Numbered from the stretch's first letter, positions 8,301 to 17,303 are shown. The stretch: DNA of 64,000 nt from Flammeovirgaceae bacterium UBA5585 (GCA_002425185.1 DILT01000010.1:310001-374000), one strand, 5' to 3'. The notes: a model not told the origin generated them from the letters alone. Translations and numbers: made by a program.

Positions 8301-9938
8301 TTCTTTTGGGCTCAGGTTGAGCTTATGCAAGTAGGCTGTGTCCAAAGCTCCGACAATTTTTATTTCATTAAGTTTATTGCGCAAGTCAACGGTTCCTTCA
8401 GCATTAAATTCAAGGTTAGGATCATTTATTTTTAGCTGGCCACTGAAAAATTGAGAGGCAAAGCGCGCTTTGGTAGTTATATTTGAATAGTTGTAGTTAC
8501 GTATTCCAATCGATTGAACGGTTCCGTCCAGTGTAAAGTCAGCTGTTTCCACCGTAAGTCCTTTTCCGTTTATTCTTCCGTTTACCGTTACTTTTTGGAA
8601 ATTCAACGAATCATCCAAATACGTGCCCAGGTTAAAGTTGGTGAGGGAGAGATTGCCGGCATAGCTTGATTGATCAACAGCCGCCTCATTAATTTTCAAA
8701 TTTATATCAGAAGTAATGCTGCCAATGGAGCTTACAAAATTTCCGTTGGCTACAAAGTCGGTAGGGTATCCAAGAAACTGTCCTCTGAATTTTAATAAAC
8801 CCAGAGGTTTCAGTCGCGCAATAATATTTTCACTAAATACAAAAGCAAGATCGGTGAAATTGATTTGTGATTCTCTCAGGTTTAGCAAAATAAATGTTTC
8901 GGTGATGTCGGGTAATCCGTCCATTTCCAGGGCGCCTTGCAGATGGGTGTCGCCAATCTGAATGTTCATATTCGTAAACCTGAAACGATTAATCTTTCCG
9001 TTGAAGGAGCCATTGAGCGAAACCGGTGCTATAAGTTTATCGGGAAGGGGGGCAAAGAGGGCGAGGTCACGCGGGTTTATAACAGCATCAGAAAAATTCG
9101 CATGAACAGTAACCTTGTTGGTAAAATCATTAAGATCCAACTGGCTTTCATACCGGAAGATAATGGTATCGGATAAAATGCTTTCACCAACGGTTGCCTT
9201 TAGTCCTTTAAACTCCATGGATTGTTGTGAAATACGATAGAAGGTAGACAGTTGATGAATGTTAAAATTCAGACGGTCTTCCGTAGCCGTAAGGCTGCGC
9301 AGATTGAATTGTATGGTGTCTCCCTGTACTAAAAATTGCTGCAGTTCAATATCCGGAATAGTGAGTGAAAAATGGTTCGGATCAAATCCGTTACTCAAAC
9401 TATCTGTATCGGTATCATAAGCGAAATGACTGTTTCGAAGAATGGCTTCTCCGATATTTATAAGTGCACTCCCACCACCCTGGGTAGTGCCCGACATGCT
9501 GTTAATGCGGGTAACGAATACATTGATATTCAAATCACGGGATGAATCGGTTTCCATGATTTTCTTAAAATTAACCTCAACACCGTCCATCATTACAGCA
9601 TCCAGGCTGATGTTATTGCCTTGAAATAGTGTTGAAAACCGGAAGTTGATCAATAATTTTTTTACTCCAATCATGGTGTTGTCTTCCGGATCGACAATGG
9701 AAACGCCCTCCAGGTATAGCCGGTCGAACCAGTGTAGTTCCAGGCGCCCAATTGTTGTTTGGAAGCCGGTTGCGGCTGAAAACGACCGGAGGTATCGCTG
9801 CGTAAGCTTGCTTTGAACGGCAGGAACCTGCAGTAAAAAGAAGGAAGTAATGGTTAACAGCAGAAAAATGTACAAGCCATAAAGCGTAATGCTTTTAAGC
9901 CAATACAATACCCGAATTTTAATAACTTGCAGGTTCAT
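5364..9938 (-). CDS. tamB: TamB-like translocation and assembly module protein
   Basis: The 1524-residue protein has one N-terminal membrane anchor (about residues 15-36), a very long beta-helical AsmA/DUF490-like repeat region and the conserved TamB C-terminal domain (about residues 1150-1480). It bridges inner and outer membrane in the periplasm and is linked to outer-membrane protein insertion and lipid transport. Length suits the family in Bacteroidota. The start ATG overlaps the tsaD start on the other strand by 2 bp (CATG), so each gene's leader lies inside the other. Confidence 0.88.
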   Translation of the reverse strand: MNLQVIKIRVLYWLKSITLYGLYIFLLLTITSFFLLQVPAVQSKLTQRYLRSFSAATGFQTTIGRLELHWFDRLYLEGVSIVDPEDNTMIGVKKLLINFRFSTLFQGNNISLDAVMMDGVEVNFKKIMETDSSRDLNINVFVTRINSMSGTTQGGGSALINIGEAILRNSHFAYDTDTDSLSNGFDPNHFSLTIPDIELQQFLVQGDTIQFNLRSLTATEDRLNFNIHQLSTFYRISQQSMEFKGLKATVGESILSDTIIFRYESQLDLNDFTNKVTVHANFSDAVINPRDLALFAPLPDKLIAPVSLNGSFNGKINRFRFTNMNIQIGDTHLQGALEMDGLPDITETFILLNLRESQINFTDLAFVFSENIIARLKPLGLLKFRGQFLGYPTDFVANGNFVSSIGSITSDINLKINEAAVDQSSYAGNLSLTNFNLGTYLDDSLNFQKVTVNGRINGKGLTVETADFTLDGTVQSIGIRNYNYSNITTKARFASQFFSGQLKINDPNLEFNAEGTVDLRNKLNEIKIVGALDTAYLHKLNLSPKELFLKTQLNIDMKGLTLDSLLGRISLGNLFVRYDSQTLRLPDISLFAEKIKNQRQLKLESTLIDAEIQGDFLLSLMFNDISNLIQEFRLNIENKADATAAYYKQKKKIPERYAADFEFTFKNISPIMELLDIDLSISRNTSIDGKYVSGPTSSLQAFTLIDSIRYNNNHFFKTEFEISASKVSDSTQALAMIFLHSRSQELNKIKTKNLYSEIIWDRDHIDVDLSIAQQETTNRIDINSVIDFKDSTYIRILPSTISVLDKNWSVKPNNQIAVSGKEWSFKNLGLTQLNQTISINGRLSQNPENQLDFKIENFDLTNINPLILRQLKGLLNAEVTLTDFYATRDTQNNIFISNLQVDDFLFGDITGKNIWDPVEKKFNLEFFIDRLDTRIVNCKGFYNPSHPTSPLNISAQFTNANLKIFEPFIDDLFSQFKGTLTGNYKVTGKLSEPVLSGEGKLENGAMMINYLSTVYQFTGILGLSRNSIYFKDIDLTDTNRNKGKLNGAITHTGFANMQISLDGQFDDFQVLNTTAKDNSLFYGQAYASGRVNINGPIDNLVISATATTRKNTRIYIPLTSGTSVEQKEYINFVSFKDSTYIASQNVEAGKKIKLTGVTIDFNLDVTPDAYCEIIFDLKAGDIIRGRGNGKIKLQLDTKGEFNMFGPFEFTEGWYNFTLYDIINKEFRIQPGSSIAWYGDPYQGTMKIDASYNQLASLAPIIADQTLANVAQVKRKYPVQVLLKLDGPMLAPQINFDIVGKDLPKSIPVEGRPPVSLDIEFIAFKNRLDEQELKRQVFSLIVLRRFSPPESFNTSGSLVNSVSELFSNQLSSWLSQVDENLEIDVDLGSMDQEAFNAFQLRMSYTFMNGRLRITRDGTLGNQAQPTGGVDNRSDLAMAIGDWTVDYLLSADGKFKVKMYSRTNVNPLVNNLNSQNAITTGVSLMHTQSFNELKDLLKSNRDKNRRPVQDFPDQNDEALKDEDDGG

Positions 9939-10953
9939 GTTTCAACCCGTGGGGCCCATCATACTTGCTATTGAATCATCGTGCGATGAAACATCTGCCG
10001 CTTTAATTAGAAACGGCAAGGTACTCAATAATATTATTGCCTCACAGGCTGTGCACCATAAATATGGCGGTGTTGTACCCGAACTGGCATCGCGTGCGCA
10101 CCAACGTAATATTGTTGCTGTTGTTGACGAGTCGCTTACCGCAGCGAATATTTCTATGAAGGATGTGGATGCCATAGCCTTTACACGGGGCCCGGGCTTA
10201 ATGGGTTCATTACTGGTGGGGGTTTCGTTTGCCAAGGGGTTATCTGTTGCGTTAAATAAACCGTTGATTGAGGTGAACCACATGCAGGCGCATGTATTAT
10301 CCCATTTTATTGATGACCCCAAACCAACTTTTCCGTTTTTGTGCCTAACCATTAGCGGTGGTCACACACAAATTATTCTGGTTAACGATTACCTGGATAT
10401 GGAAGTGATAGGTGAGACACAGGATGATGCCGTAGGTGAGGCCTTTGACAAAGCTGCGAAGATTATGGGGTTACCATACCCGGGTGGGCCATTAATTGAT
10501 AAGTATGCGCAATCCGGCAACGAAAAAGCGTTTACGTTTTCGAAAACAGTTATGCCGGATTTAGATTTTTCATTTAGCGGAATTAAAACATCAATTCTGT
10601 ATTTTATTCGTGATGCCAAAAAGGAGAATCCTGCTTTTGTGGACACTTATTTGCATGACCTTTGCGCCAGCATACAACGCCACCTGGTGGGTATGCTAAT
10701 GGAAAAACTGATTATGGCCAGCCAGAAAACCGGTATACGGGAGATTGCCATTGCCGGTGGGGTTTCCGCGAACAGTGGCCTTCGAAAAACATTGCTGGCT
10801 GAGGCGGCTAATAGAAATTGGAATGTATTTATACCGGCATTTGAATATTGCACTGACAACGCAGGCATGATAGCGATGGCTGCGCATTATAAATTTTTAC
10901 GTAGCCAGTTCAGCGGGTTGGATGTAACGCCACTGGCCCGGATGGCGCTGTAG
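9937..10953 (+). CDS. tsaD: tRNA N6-adenosine threonylcarbamoyltransferase
   Basis: TsaD moves the threonylcarbamoyl group onto A37 of ANN-decoding tRNAs in the cytoplasm together with TsaB and TsaE. The 338-residue protein begins with the ATPase motif ILAIESSCDETSAAL. It has the metal-binding HMQAH at about 113-117, SGGHTQ just after it, and the late AGGVSANSGLR motif. An upstream in-frame ATG at 9889 would add 16 residues that do not fit the family; the ATG at 9937 gives the standard N terminus. It leads a plus-strand run with the thioesterase, smpB and the NlpC/P60 gene. Confidence 0.96.
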   Translation: MFQPVGPIILAIESSCDETSAALIRNGKVLNNIIASQAVHHKYGGVVPELASRAHQRNIVAVVDESLTAANISMKDVDAIAFTRGPGLMGSLLVGVSFAKGLSVALNKPLIEVNHMQAHVLSHFIDDPKPTFPFLCLTISGGHTQIILVNDYLDMEVIGETQDDAVGEAFDKAAKIMGLPYPGGPLIDKYAQSGNEKAFTFSKTVMPDLDFSFSGIKTSILYFIRDAKKENPAFVDTYLHDLCASIQRHLVGMLMEKLIMASQKTGIREIAIAGGVSANSGLRKTLLAEAANRNWNVFIPAFEYCTDNAGMIAMAAHYKFLRSQFSGLDVTPLARMAL

Positions 10954-10957
10954 CATT

Positions 10958-11347
10958 ATGAAGGAAATTTTTAAACCAGGCGATATAAAAACCTATACGC
11001 ACACCGTTACCACAAAAGATGTAGCGGCTTTTCATGGTGAAGTTGTGCACCAGGTATGTTCAACGTTTGCACTGGCACGCGATATTGAATGGACAACCCG
11101 GCAGTTTGTGCTGGAGATGCGCGATGCTGATGAGGAGGGCATCGGCACATTTTTGAGTATTGAACACAAAGCTCCGGCTTTTGTTGATGAAACGCTGTTC
11201 ATTGAGGCGGCCATTGAAAATATTAATGGTCATGAGCTTATATGCTCGTATATTGCCAGGGTAGAAGACCGCATCATTGCCATTGGAAAAACGGGTCAGA
11301 AGATTTTGAAGCGGGAGAAACTAAAACAATTGCTTTCAAAGGATTAA
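10958..11347 (+). CDS. Hotdog-fold thioesterase (FlK-like)
   Basis: The 129-residue single-domain protein has the hotdog layout of fluoroacetyl-CoA-type thioesterases: an early helix with H and E (FHGEVVHQVCST), a middle segment GTFLSIEHKAPAF and the strand INGHELICSYIARV. Such proteins hydrolyse short or medium acyl-CoA thioesters in the cytoplasm. It follows tsaD by 4 bp and precedes smpB by 6 bp, so it is in the same transcription unit. The substrate cannot be read from sequence. Confidence 0.75.
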   Translation: MKEIFKPGDIKTYTHTVTTKDVAAFHGEVVHQVCSTFALARDIEWTTRQFVLEMRDADEEGIGTFLSIEHKAPAFVDETLFIEAAIENINGHELICSYIARVEDRIIAIGKTGQKILKREKLKQLLSKD

Positions 11348-11353
11348 CAAAAG

Positions 11354-11812
11354 GTGGGTAAACGATTTTCAAACGATATTAACATCCGCAATAAACGAGC
11401 GGGCTATGAGTACGAATTACTTGATAAGTACATAGCCGGCCTCGTACTAAAGGGAACTGAAATCAAGTCAATAAAAGAAGGAAAGGTTAATCTTCAGGAC
11501 GGGTATTGTTATTTTAACAACGGAGAATTGTTTGTAAAGGCAGTTACGATAAATCCCTACACACAGGGCACGCACTATAACCATGAAGCGGGTCGCGAGC
11601 GAAAATTGTTACTCAAGCGATCGGAACTTAAAAAACTGGAGGGTAAGGTTGAAGAAAAAGGACTTACCCTGGTGCCGGTGCGCTTGTTTATTAATGATCG
11701 CGGATTTGCAAAATTGGAAATTGCCCTGGCGCGGGGAAAGAAAATTCATGACAAACGCGATAGTATAAAAGAGCGTGATGTAAAACGTGAACTTAGTCGT
11801 ATTAAATTTTAG
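11354..11812 (+). CDS. smpB: SsrA-binding protein SmpB
   Basis: The 152-residue protein is a typical SmpB, the partner that loads tmRNA onto stalled ribosomes. It shows NKRAGYEYELLDKYIAGLVL near the start, GTEIKSIKEGKVNL, and the basic C-terminal tail with KRELSRIKF. The start is GTG at 11354, six bases after the thioesterase stop. The tmRNA gene itself was not found in the window. Confidence 0.96.
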   Translation: MGKRFSNDINIRNKRAGYEYELLDKYIAGLVLKGTEIKSIKEGKVNLQDGYCYFNNGELFVKAVTINPYTQGTHYNHEAGRERKLLLKRSELKKLEGKVEEKGLTLVPVRLFINDRGFAKLEIALARGKKIHDKRDSIKERDVKRELSRIKF

Positions 11813-11815
11813 CAG

Positions 11816-12613
11816 GTGAGTAACGATCATAACAACTTTGGCGTTAGCCGTTTAAGCCTGGTGCCCATGCGCACTGAACCTTCCGATAAAGCTGAACAGG
11901 TTAGCCAGTTATTGTTTGGCGATCATTATGAAGTGCATGAAGTAAGCAAGGATAAAAACTGGCTCCGTATTCACGTGTACTACGATCAGTGCGAAGGATG
12001 GATAAACGCACACCAGCACCATACTGTAACACGGGAGTACTACGACTACATAAATCGTGCTGACTTTAAAATAACCACCGACTTAACCTCCAGCATTCTG
12101 TATAACAAGAGCCCGTTACTTATATTAATCGGAAGTATTATCCCGATTTCAGGTTCGGAGTTATTTAAAATGGAGGAACAATTCGCCTTTAATGGTGATT
12201 CCAAAAGTTTAGGTGTGAAGCGGGAGGCTGAATTTTTAAAATCCATAGCATTAAAATACCTGAACGCCCCCTATCAATGGGGCGGCAAAAGCCCATTTGG
12301 CATTGATGCCTCCGGCCTTGTGCAAATGGTTTATAAAATAACCGGCTACCGCCTGGGCCGCACCCTTGAAGAACAATCACGGCAAGGAAAAGCAGTCAAC
12401 AATCTTGCCGAAGCGGTGCCGGGTGACCTTATTTTTTTTACAGCTCACACCAACAGGAATAATCATGTGGGTTTACTTCTGGAAAAGGATAAGATCATTC
12501 ATGCTTTTGGTAAGGTGCGTATAGATTATCTGAACGAGGAAGGCATTCTAAACCTGGATACAAAAATATATACGCACGCCCTGACGGGAATCCGCAGGGT
12601 ATTGACAGAGTAG
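11816..12613 (+). CDS. NlpC/P60 cell-wall endopeptidase with SH3 domain
   Basis: The first half (about residues 1-75) is a bacterial SH3-like domain (KAEQVSQLLFGDHYEV, NWLRIHVYYDQCEGWI). The second half (about 140-265) is NlpC/P60. The usual catalytic Cys region reads WGGKSPFGIDASGLVQ, where the canonical motif is GxDCSGL; here Asp-Ala-Ser replaces Asp-Cys-Ser, so the nucleophile is missing. The His region NNHVGLLL is present. Without the Cys it may bind rather than cut peptidoglycan peptides. There is no obvious signal peptide after the GTG start, 3 bp after smpB. Confidence 0.8.
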   Translation: MSNDHNNFGVSRLSLVPMRTEPSDKAEQVSQLLFGDHYEVHEVSKDKNWLRIHVYYDQCEGWINAHQHHTVTREYYDYINRADFKITTDLTSSILYNKSPLLILIGSIIPISGSELFKMEEQFAFNGDSKSLGVKREAEFLKSIALKYLNAPYQWGGKSPFGIDASGLVQMVYKITGYRLGRTLEEQSRQGKAVNNLAEAVPGDLIFFTAHTNRNNHVGLLLEKDKIIHAFGKVRIDYLNEEGILNLDTKIYTHALTGIRRVLTE

Positions 12614-12694
12614 ACTTAAAATACCACTACGGTTTCTGTCAACCTCAGCAAACGACATCTTGCATACTAAGCGGATAGCCATTAACTTACCTGC

Positions 12695-13189
12695 ATGAAT
12701 AGCCGGGTTTTGGTATTGAATCAGGATTTTAGCCCGTTGATGGTATGCTCCGTTCAACGCGCTTTTTTGCTGGTATACCTGAACAAAAGCGAAATGATCA
12801 GGCCTGCCAATGGCCATAAGTTGCATTCGGTAACACAAACCTTCCCGATGCCCTCGGTTATCCGGCTCAACCGGTATGTTCGTGCCCCGTACAAAGGGGT
12901 AGCGCTTACCCGGCAGAATATTTTTAAGCGCGATAATTTTGAGTGCCAGTACTGTGGTACAAAAAGAGACCTTACATTAGACCACATCATTCCAAGTTCA
13001 AAAGGCGGGCAGCACACCTGGGTAAACCTGGTGACTGCCTGTAAAAGGTGTAACGCCAAAAAAGGAGATTATACACCCGAGGAGGCCGGCATGCCGCTTC
13101 AACGAAAACCACACAAGCCAACCTACTCACTCTTCTTACGAGAGTTATCCGACCACCATGGAAATGAGTGGGATGAGTTTTTAGGGTGA
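12695..13189 (+). CDS. HNH endonuclease family protein
   Basis: The 164-residue protein has an N-terminal strand-rich part (VLVLNQDFSPL) and a C-terminal HNH nuclease domain. The zinc ribbon is CQYCG and CKRCN, and the catalytic stretch is LDHIIPSSKGG with N in WVNLVTACK. Genes like this are widespread single-copy genes in Bacteroidota and cyanobacteria and are not obviously mobile. It probably cuts or nicks DNA; the target is unknown. Confidence 0.88.
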   Translation: MNSRVLVLNQDFSPLMVCSVQRAFLLVYLNKSEMIRPANGHKLHSVTQTFPMPSVIRLNRYVRAPYKGVALTRQNIFKRDNFECQYCGTKRDLTLDHIIPSSKGGQHTWVNLVTACKRCNAKKGDYTPEEAGMPLQRKPHKPTYSLFLRELSDHHGNEWDEFLG

Positions 13190-13266
13190 TTATTTTTACA
13201 TTCTGTTATTTTACACAAGGCCATTCAAAAGTAATTTCCTACCTTAGGATAATAACTCCCCCGAAA

Positions 13267-14283
13267 ATGAACGCCCTTTCTAAAATTAGTTCCTGCGCGA
13301 TGCTGATCGCCCTGTTCCTCATTTCCTCATGCGGTAAAGATGAGGATGGCTTTCCAATCAACACCATACGGTACAATGGAAAAGATTACAAACTTGATTT
13401 TGCCTTTGGTTTAAACTACGGGTCTTTTCAGGAAGGATCGGTAACGTATAACAATACCGATTTTGTATTTTTTGATCGGGTCATTGATCCTGACGATGAT
13501 AATTCGGTTTATGAGTACGGGCTCTACATTGAACTTTATTCGGCCGGCAATGCAAATTTTCAAGGCGGTACCTTTACTTATTATAGCGGATCAGGAAACA
13601 TTCCTACAGGAAGCCTTTTTACAAATGGAACATTATTTTTCTTTGATGAAAATAAAGACCCGGTTGAGATTACAGGAGGCAAAATAACCGTTACCATTAC
13701 CGGTAGTCAGTATAGTTTTGTATTTGATGTAACCACCAACGAAGGAAAGAAACTTGAAGGAAATTATTCAGGTGAAATAGAAATTAATACTATTGGCGCA
13801 CCTAATGTTTCCGGAACGTTAACGATTGGTGAGAATAACAGGAGTGCCGACTTTGGCGAGATTTTGGACTATGGATCATTGGGCGCACACTACAATTACG
13901 ATTTTATTATATATGATACCGATGACACCTACGAGCTCTATTTTGAGGCATTTTCATTAGGTACCACCGCCTTTCAGGCGGGTACATTTAATTATGGTAC
14001 AACAGGAACAAGCTACTTTGATATTCTTGAGTATTTCGATTATCAGACATTCACGAGTTATAATGCCGTCAGCGGTTCAGTTGTAATCACCAAGTTGAGT
14101 GGATCAAGAGAATACAGATTACAATTTAATGCCGTATTAGATGATGCCAGTACACTTACCGGAACTGTAGAAGGTAATTTCAGATATTCCAACAGTGGTG
14201 GAAGAATGGGAAGAACCAGAAAGGGGCCTTCGGAAGAATATTTTCATGTGAAAAAATCGACCGTGAGGCGAGTGAGAAAGTAA
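13267..14283 (+). CDS. Hypothetical lipoprotein (338 aa)
   Basis: ATG at 13267 starts a clean lipoprotein signal: KISSCAMLIALFLISSCGKD, lipobox ISSC. An upstream in-frame start would spoil it. The mature part seems to hold two related beta-rich halves, each with a GTFTYYSGSG- or GTFNYGTTG-like turn and an Asp-rich strand, which suggests an internal duplication. The C-terminal end is very basic (RMGRTRKGPSEE, VRRVRK). No function is recognised. It converges on the histidine kinase gene. Confidence 0.8.
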   Translation: MNALSKISSCAMLIALFLISSCGKDEDGFPINTIRYNGKDYKLDFAFGLNYGSFQEGSVTYNNTDFVFFDRVIDPDDDNSVYEYGLYIELYSAGNANFQGGTFTYYSGSGNIPTGSLFTNGTLFFFDENKDPVEITGGKITVTITGSQYSFVFDVTTNEGKKLEGNYSGEIEINTIGAPNVSGTLTIGENNRSADFGEILDYGSLGAHYNYDFIIYDTDDTYELYFEAFSLGTTAFQAGTFNYGTTGTSYFDILEYFDYQTFTSYNAVSGSVVITKLSGSREYRLQFNAVLDDASTLTGTVEGNFRYSNSGGRMGRTRKGPSEEYFHVKKSTVRRVRK

Positions 14284-14297
14284 ATGGCTATTGTTTG

Positions 14298-15641
14298 TTA
14301 AAATCTAAGCGTAAACACGGTCATAACATCAGGTGCTGACTCCACACTGATTGAACCATTGTGCATTTGCATAATCTGACGGGACAAGCTCAGGCCAATA
14401 CCGGAGCCGGTTCGTTTGGTGGTATAAAAGGGCACAAAAATTTTATCAATAGCTTCTTTTATAATACCGGCACCGTTATCAATCACCATAATTTTTACTG
14501 AGCTCTCATCGTATTCGCCCCGCAATTCAAGGGATGGGTTTTCAGTTTCCGCCAAAGCTTCAATGGCATTTTTCAACAGGTTAATCAACACCTGTTCAAT
14601 CATCTCTTCATCGGCCTGAATGGTCAGGTATTCGGAAGAACAGGAATACCTGAAATTAATGTTGCTTCTTTTTATATCCGGTTTCATCAAGGTGGCTACC
14701 TTTTCAATCATATCTTTTAACCGGATGGATTTTAACTTTGGCTTGGGCAGTGACGTGTATTCACGATAGGCATCAATAAACTTGATCAACCCTTTACTCC
14801 TGTTTTCAATAGTCTCTAATCCTTCTTTTAAATCGGCTGCGCCTTCTGCCTTTAATTCATAGTGCCCGTCACGTTCCTGCAAATCATAGCGCAACACATC
14901 TTTCAATGTTGAGGTAAGGGATGAAATGGGTGTAATCGAATTCATGATCTCGTGCCGCAAAACGCGCGTAAGATTTTGCCAGGCTTCTAATTCCTGTTTT
15001 TGTAATTCAGGTTGAATATTTTGCAACGTTATCAACCGCACATCATTACCACGGATTCTTAGTTCTGTTGCCTGAATGGTTAAATAGAGTTCATTACTTC
15101 CCTTATACAAATTGCTCTTACCGGATTCGGTTTCAATAATGGCCTGGTAGAGTTTAGCGTTTTTATCTTTCAATTCATGAATGCGCTGTATAGCCTGCAC
15201 ATTCATAAATTTTCGGGCATTGGCGTTAATCAATTGAATATTACCTTCCGCATCAAAGGATAAAATGCCGGTTCGCACTTGCTGAACAACGGTGTTCAAA
15301 TATTGCCAGTGTTCTTCTTTTTCTGAACGGGCTTTTCGAAAGGCTTCCAGCACATCGTTAAAAGCAATGTTCAGGTCTTTAAAACTTTTTCCGAGTTTGT
15401 GGTCGGCTGTAAAGCCCGAAATAAAATCAGAGTATTTAACAGATTCGAGGAAGCGTGTGAGTTTACGGTTGGTTTGGCTGACAAAACGAAAGAGCTCAGC
15501 CAATTGAAGGATAATGATAAAACTGGTTAAGATAGCCGCAAACAACATGTTCTCGTTACCGAGCATGTAGATGAACAGGGCAATCGACAAGCCGATTAGA
15601 ATAACCCGAAGAAGTACACGTGATCGGAAGTCGCTTAACAT
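14298..15641 (-). CDS. Membrane sensor histidine kinase (NtrY-like)
   Basis: The 447-residue kinase has two adjacent N-terminal membrane segments (about 8-26 and 31-50) with almost no periplasmic loop. Then come a HAMP-like linker, a PAS domain (about 110-205), the dimerisation helix with His230 in LRHEIMNS, and an ATPase domain with NLLKNAIEAL, DNGAGI and GSGIGLSLS. It lies 78 bp downstream of the sigma-54 regulator on the same strand and is its likely kinase. The small sensor region suggests it reads a membrane or cytoplasmic signal. Confidence 0.92.
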   Translation of the reverse strand: MLSDFRSRVLLRVILIGLSIALFIYMLGNENMLFAAILTSFIIILQLAELFRFVSQTNRKLTRFLESVKYSDFISGFTADHKLGKSFKDLNIAFNDVLEAFRKARSEKEEHWQYLNTVVQQVRTGILSFDAEGNIQLINANARKFMNVQAIQRIHELKDKNAKLYQAIIETESGKSNLYKGSNELYLTIQATELRIRGNDVRLITLQNIQPELQKQELEAWQNLTRVLRHEIMNSITPISSLTSTLKDVLRYDLQERDGHYELKAEGAADLKEGLETIENRSKGLIKFIDAYREYTSLPKPKLKSIRLKDMIEKVATLMKPDIKRSNINFRYSCSSEYLTIQADEEMIEQVLINLLKNAIEALAETENPSLELRGEYDESSVKIMVIDNGAGIIKEAIDKIFVPFYTTKRTGSGIGLSLSRQIMQMHNGSISVESAPDVMTVFTLRF

Positions 15642-15719
15642 ATTAATTTGAAAATTTGAAAGTTATTAACCTTAATGTAGTCATTTCCAAATCTTCAAAT
15701 TGACTCATGTATAGATTTA

Positions 15720-17099
15720 TTAAAGCCCATGTTTTTCCAGTCTTCTGTAAAGTGATGATCGTGTTAAACCCAGTTCAGAAGCTGCTTGCGTAATGTTGCC
15801 ATTATGTTTTTTAAGGACTTTCCTGATCAACAGTTTCTCCACATCTTCAAGATTGTATTGTTCCAGACTGAGTTGCCCATCTTCTTTTGCAGAAGAAGCC
15901 GTCAGGTTAAAATCTTCGGGTTGTAATACCGGGCTGTTGCTTAAAATTACTGCGCGTTCAATAGCGTGTTGCAGTTCACGTATGTTACCGGGCCAGGGAT
16001 GTTTGTGCATACGTGCGGCAGCGGCATCACTTATTTTAAGTACATTTTTGCTATACTTTTCTGAATAGTGTTTTAAGAAGTGATTTGCCAGTAGCGGTAT
16101 ATCCTCCAGTCGCTCGCGCAAGGGCGGTATCTCCACTTCAATGGTATTGATGCGGTAAAGCAAATCCTGACGGAACCGGTTTTCTTTTACCATATCATAC
16201 AGCGGCATGTTGGTTGCACAAATCAACCGGATGTCAACCGGTGTTTCTTTGTTTGATCCTACGCGACTAACTCTTCTGTTTTGAAGTACAGTTAGTAGTT
16301 TGGCTTGCAGCGGCATGGAGAGGTTTCCAATTTCATCCAGAAAGAGTGTGCCGCCATTGGCCAATTCAAAACGGCCGGGACGATCTTCCTTGGCATCGGT
16401 AAATGCGCCTTTCTTATGACCGAATAACTCGCTTTCAAAAAGGGTTTCGGTTATGGAGCCCAAATCCACACTAACAAAATTTTCGCGCGCGCGGGATGAA
16501 TTGCGGTGAATAGCCCGTGCAATTACTTCTTTGCCGGTTCCGTTTTCGCCCAGTATCAATACGTTGGCATCGGTTTGTGCAACACGGTCTATGGTTTGAA
16601 AAATGCGCTGCATAGACTGGCTTTGCCCGATGATTTCACTGAAGCGGTTATTCAGTTCTTTATTGATTTCCTGATTTTGGATTTTCAATGTCTCCACCTG
16701 ATCGCGCGATTCGCGCAAGCGCATGGAGGAATATAGCGTGGCCAAAAGTTTTTCGTTTTCCCAGGGCTTTAATACAAAATCAGTAGCGCCTGCTTTAATT
16801 GCTTTTACGGCCATCTGCACATCGCCATAAGCTGTAATAAGAACAACTACAGCCGAAGGATCCAATTCCAGAATTTTCTCCAGCCAGTAATACCCTTCAC
16901 TGCCACTGCTTACATCTTTGGTAAAGTTCATGTCGAGAAGGATTACATCGTAATCTTCATGCGCCATCAGGGCTGGAATGGACTCCGGATTTTTTTCAAT
17001 ATCTACCTGAACGAAGTGCCGTTTTAAAAACATCTTGGCAGCTTTTAATAAGTCTTCGTTGTCATCAACAATCAAAATCTTTCCTTGCTTTTGTTCCAT
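15720..17099 (-). CDS. Sigma-54 dependent response regulator (NtrC family)
   Basis: The 459-residue protein has a receiver domain with phosphoacceptor Asp56 (LLDMNF), an AAA+ domain with GENGTGKE and a GAFTDA loop where GAFTGA is usual, and a Fis-type helix-turn-helix at about 432-459 (NITQAASELGLTRSSLYRRL). It is transcribed with the kinase and divergently from the HlyD-type adaptor gene. The intergenic region carries several TGTYCR-N4-YGRACA palindromes, its likely binding sites, so it probably controls the exporter genes on both sides of the island. Confidence 0.94.
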   Translation of the reverse strand: MEQKQGKILIVDDNEDLLKAAKMFLKRHFVQVDIEKNPESIPALMAHEDYDVILLDMNFTKDVSSGSEGYYWLEKILELDPSAVVVLITAYGDVQMAVKAIKAGATDFVLKPWENEKLLATLYSSMRLRESRDQVETLKIQNQEINKELNNRFSEIIGQSQSMQRIFQTIDRVAQTDANVLILGENGTGKEVIARAIHRNSSRARENFVSVDLGSITETLFESELFGHKKGAFTDAKEDRPGRFELANGGTLFLDEIGNLSMPLQAKLLTVLQNRRVSRVGSNKETPVDIRLICATNMPLYDMVKENRFRQDLLYRINTIEVEIPPLRERLEDIPLLANHFLKHYSEKYSKNVLKISDAAAARMHKHPWPGNIRELQHAIERAVILSNSPVLQPEDFNLTASSAKEDGQLSLEQYNLEDVEKLLIRKVLKKHNGNITQAASELGLTRSSLYRRLEKHGL

Positions 17100-17112
17100 A
17101 GTCGAGCAGTTA

Positions 17113-17250
17113 TGTCCGTAAACGGTCTGTATGTTGGCAAAGTTGGTACCGAAAGGCCATTATGATTCAGATTAAGCGGAAACGGCAATTCTCCTCTAAA
17201 GGTAAGGAAATATATGTCCGCATACGGACATATCCGTTCACATGTGGACG
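17113..17250. promoter_or_regulatory. Three operator-like palindromes between the divergent units
   Basis: Three copies of TGTYCR-N4-YGRACA are visible. Site 17113-17128 is TGTCCG-TAAA-CGGTCT. Site 17215-17230 is TGTCCG-CATA-CGGACA, perfect and extended to 20 bp by flanking TA. Site 17235-17250 is CGTTCA-CATG-TGGACG. The last two are 20 bp apart centre to centre, about two helix turns. They look like upstream activator sites for the neighbouring Fis-type regulator; this is inference. Confidence 0.6.
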
Positions 17251-17303
17251 AGCAGGGCTCATATTTTACCATTAAAATAAGCTTGATTAAGGTTTCTGGC
17301 TGT

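Noticed and set aside
5500..9600. Many plus-strand frames of 60-80 codons inside tamB
   Set aside because: They are antisense shadows of a clear long coding frame and lack starts, signals or motifs.
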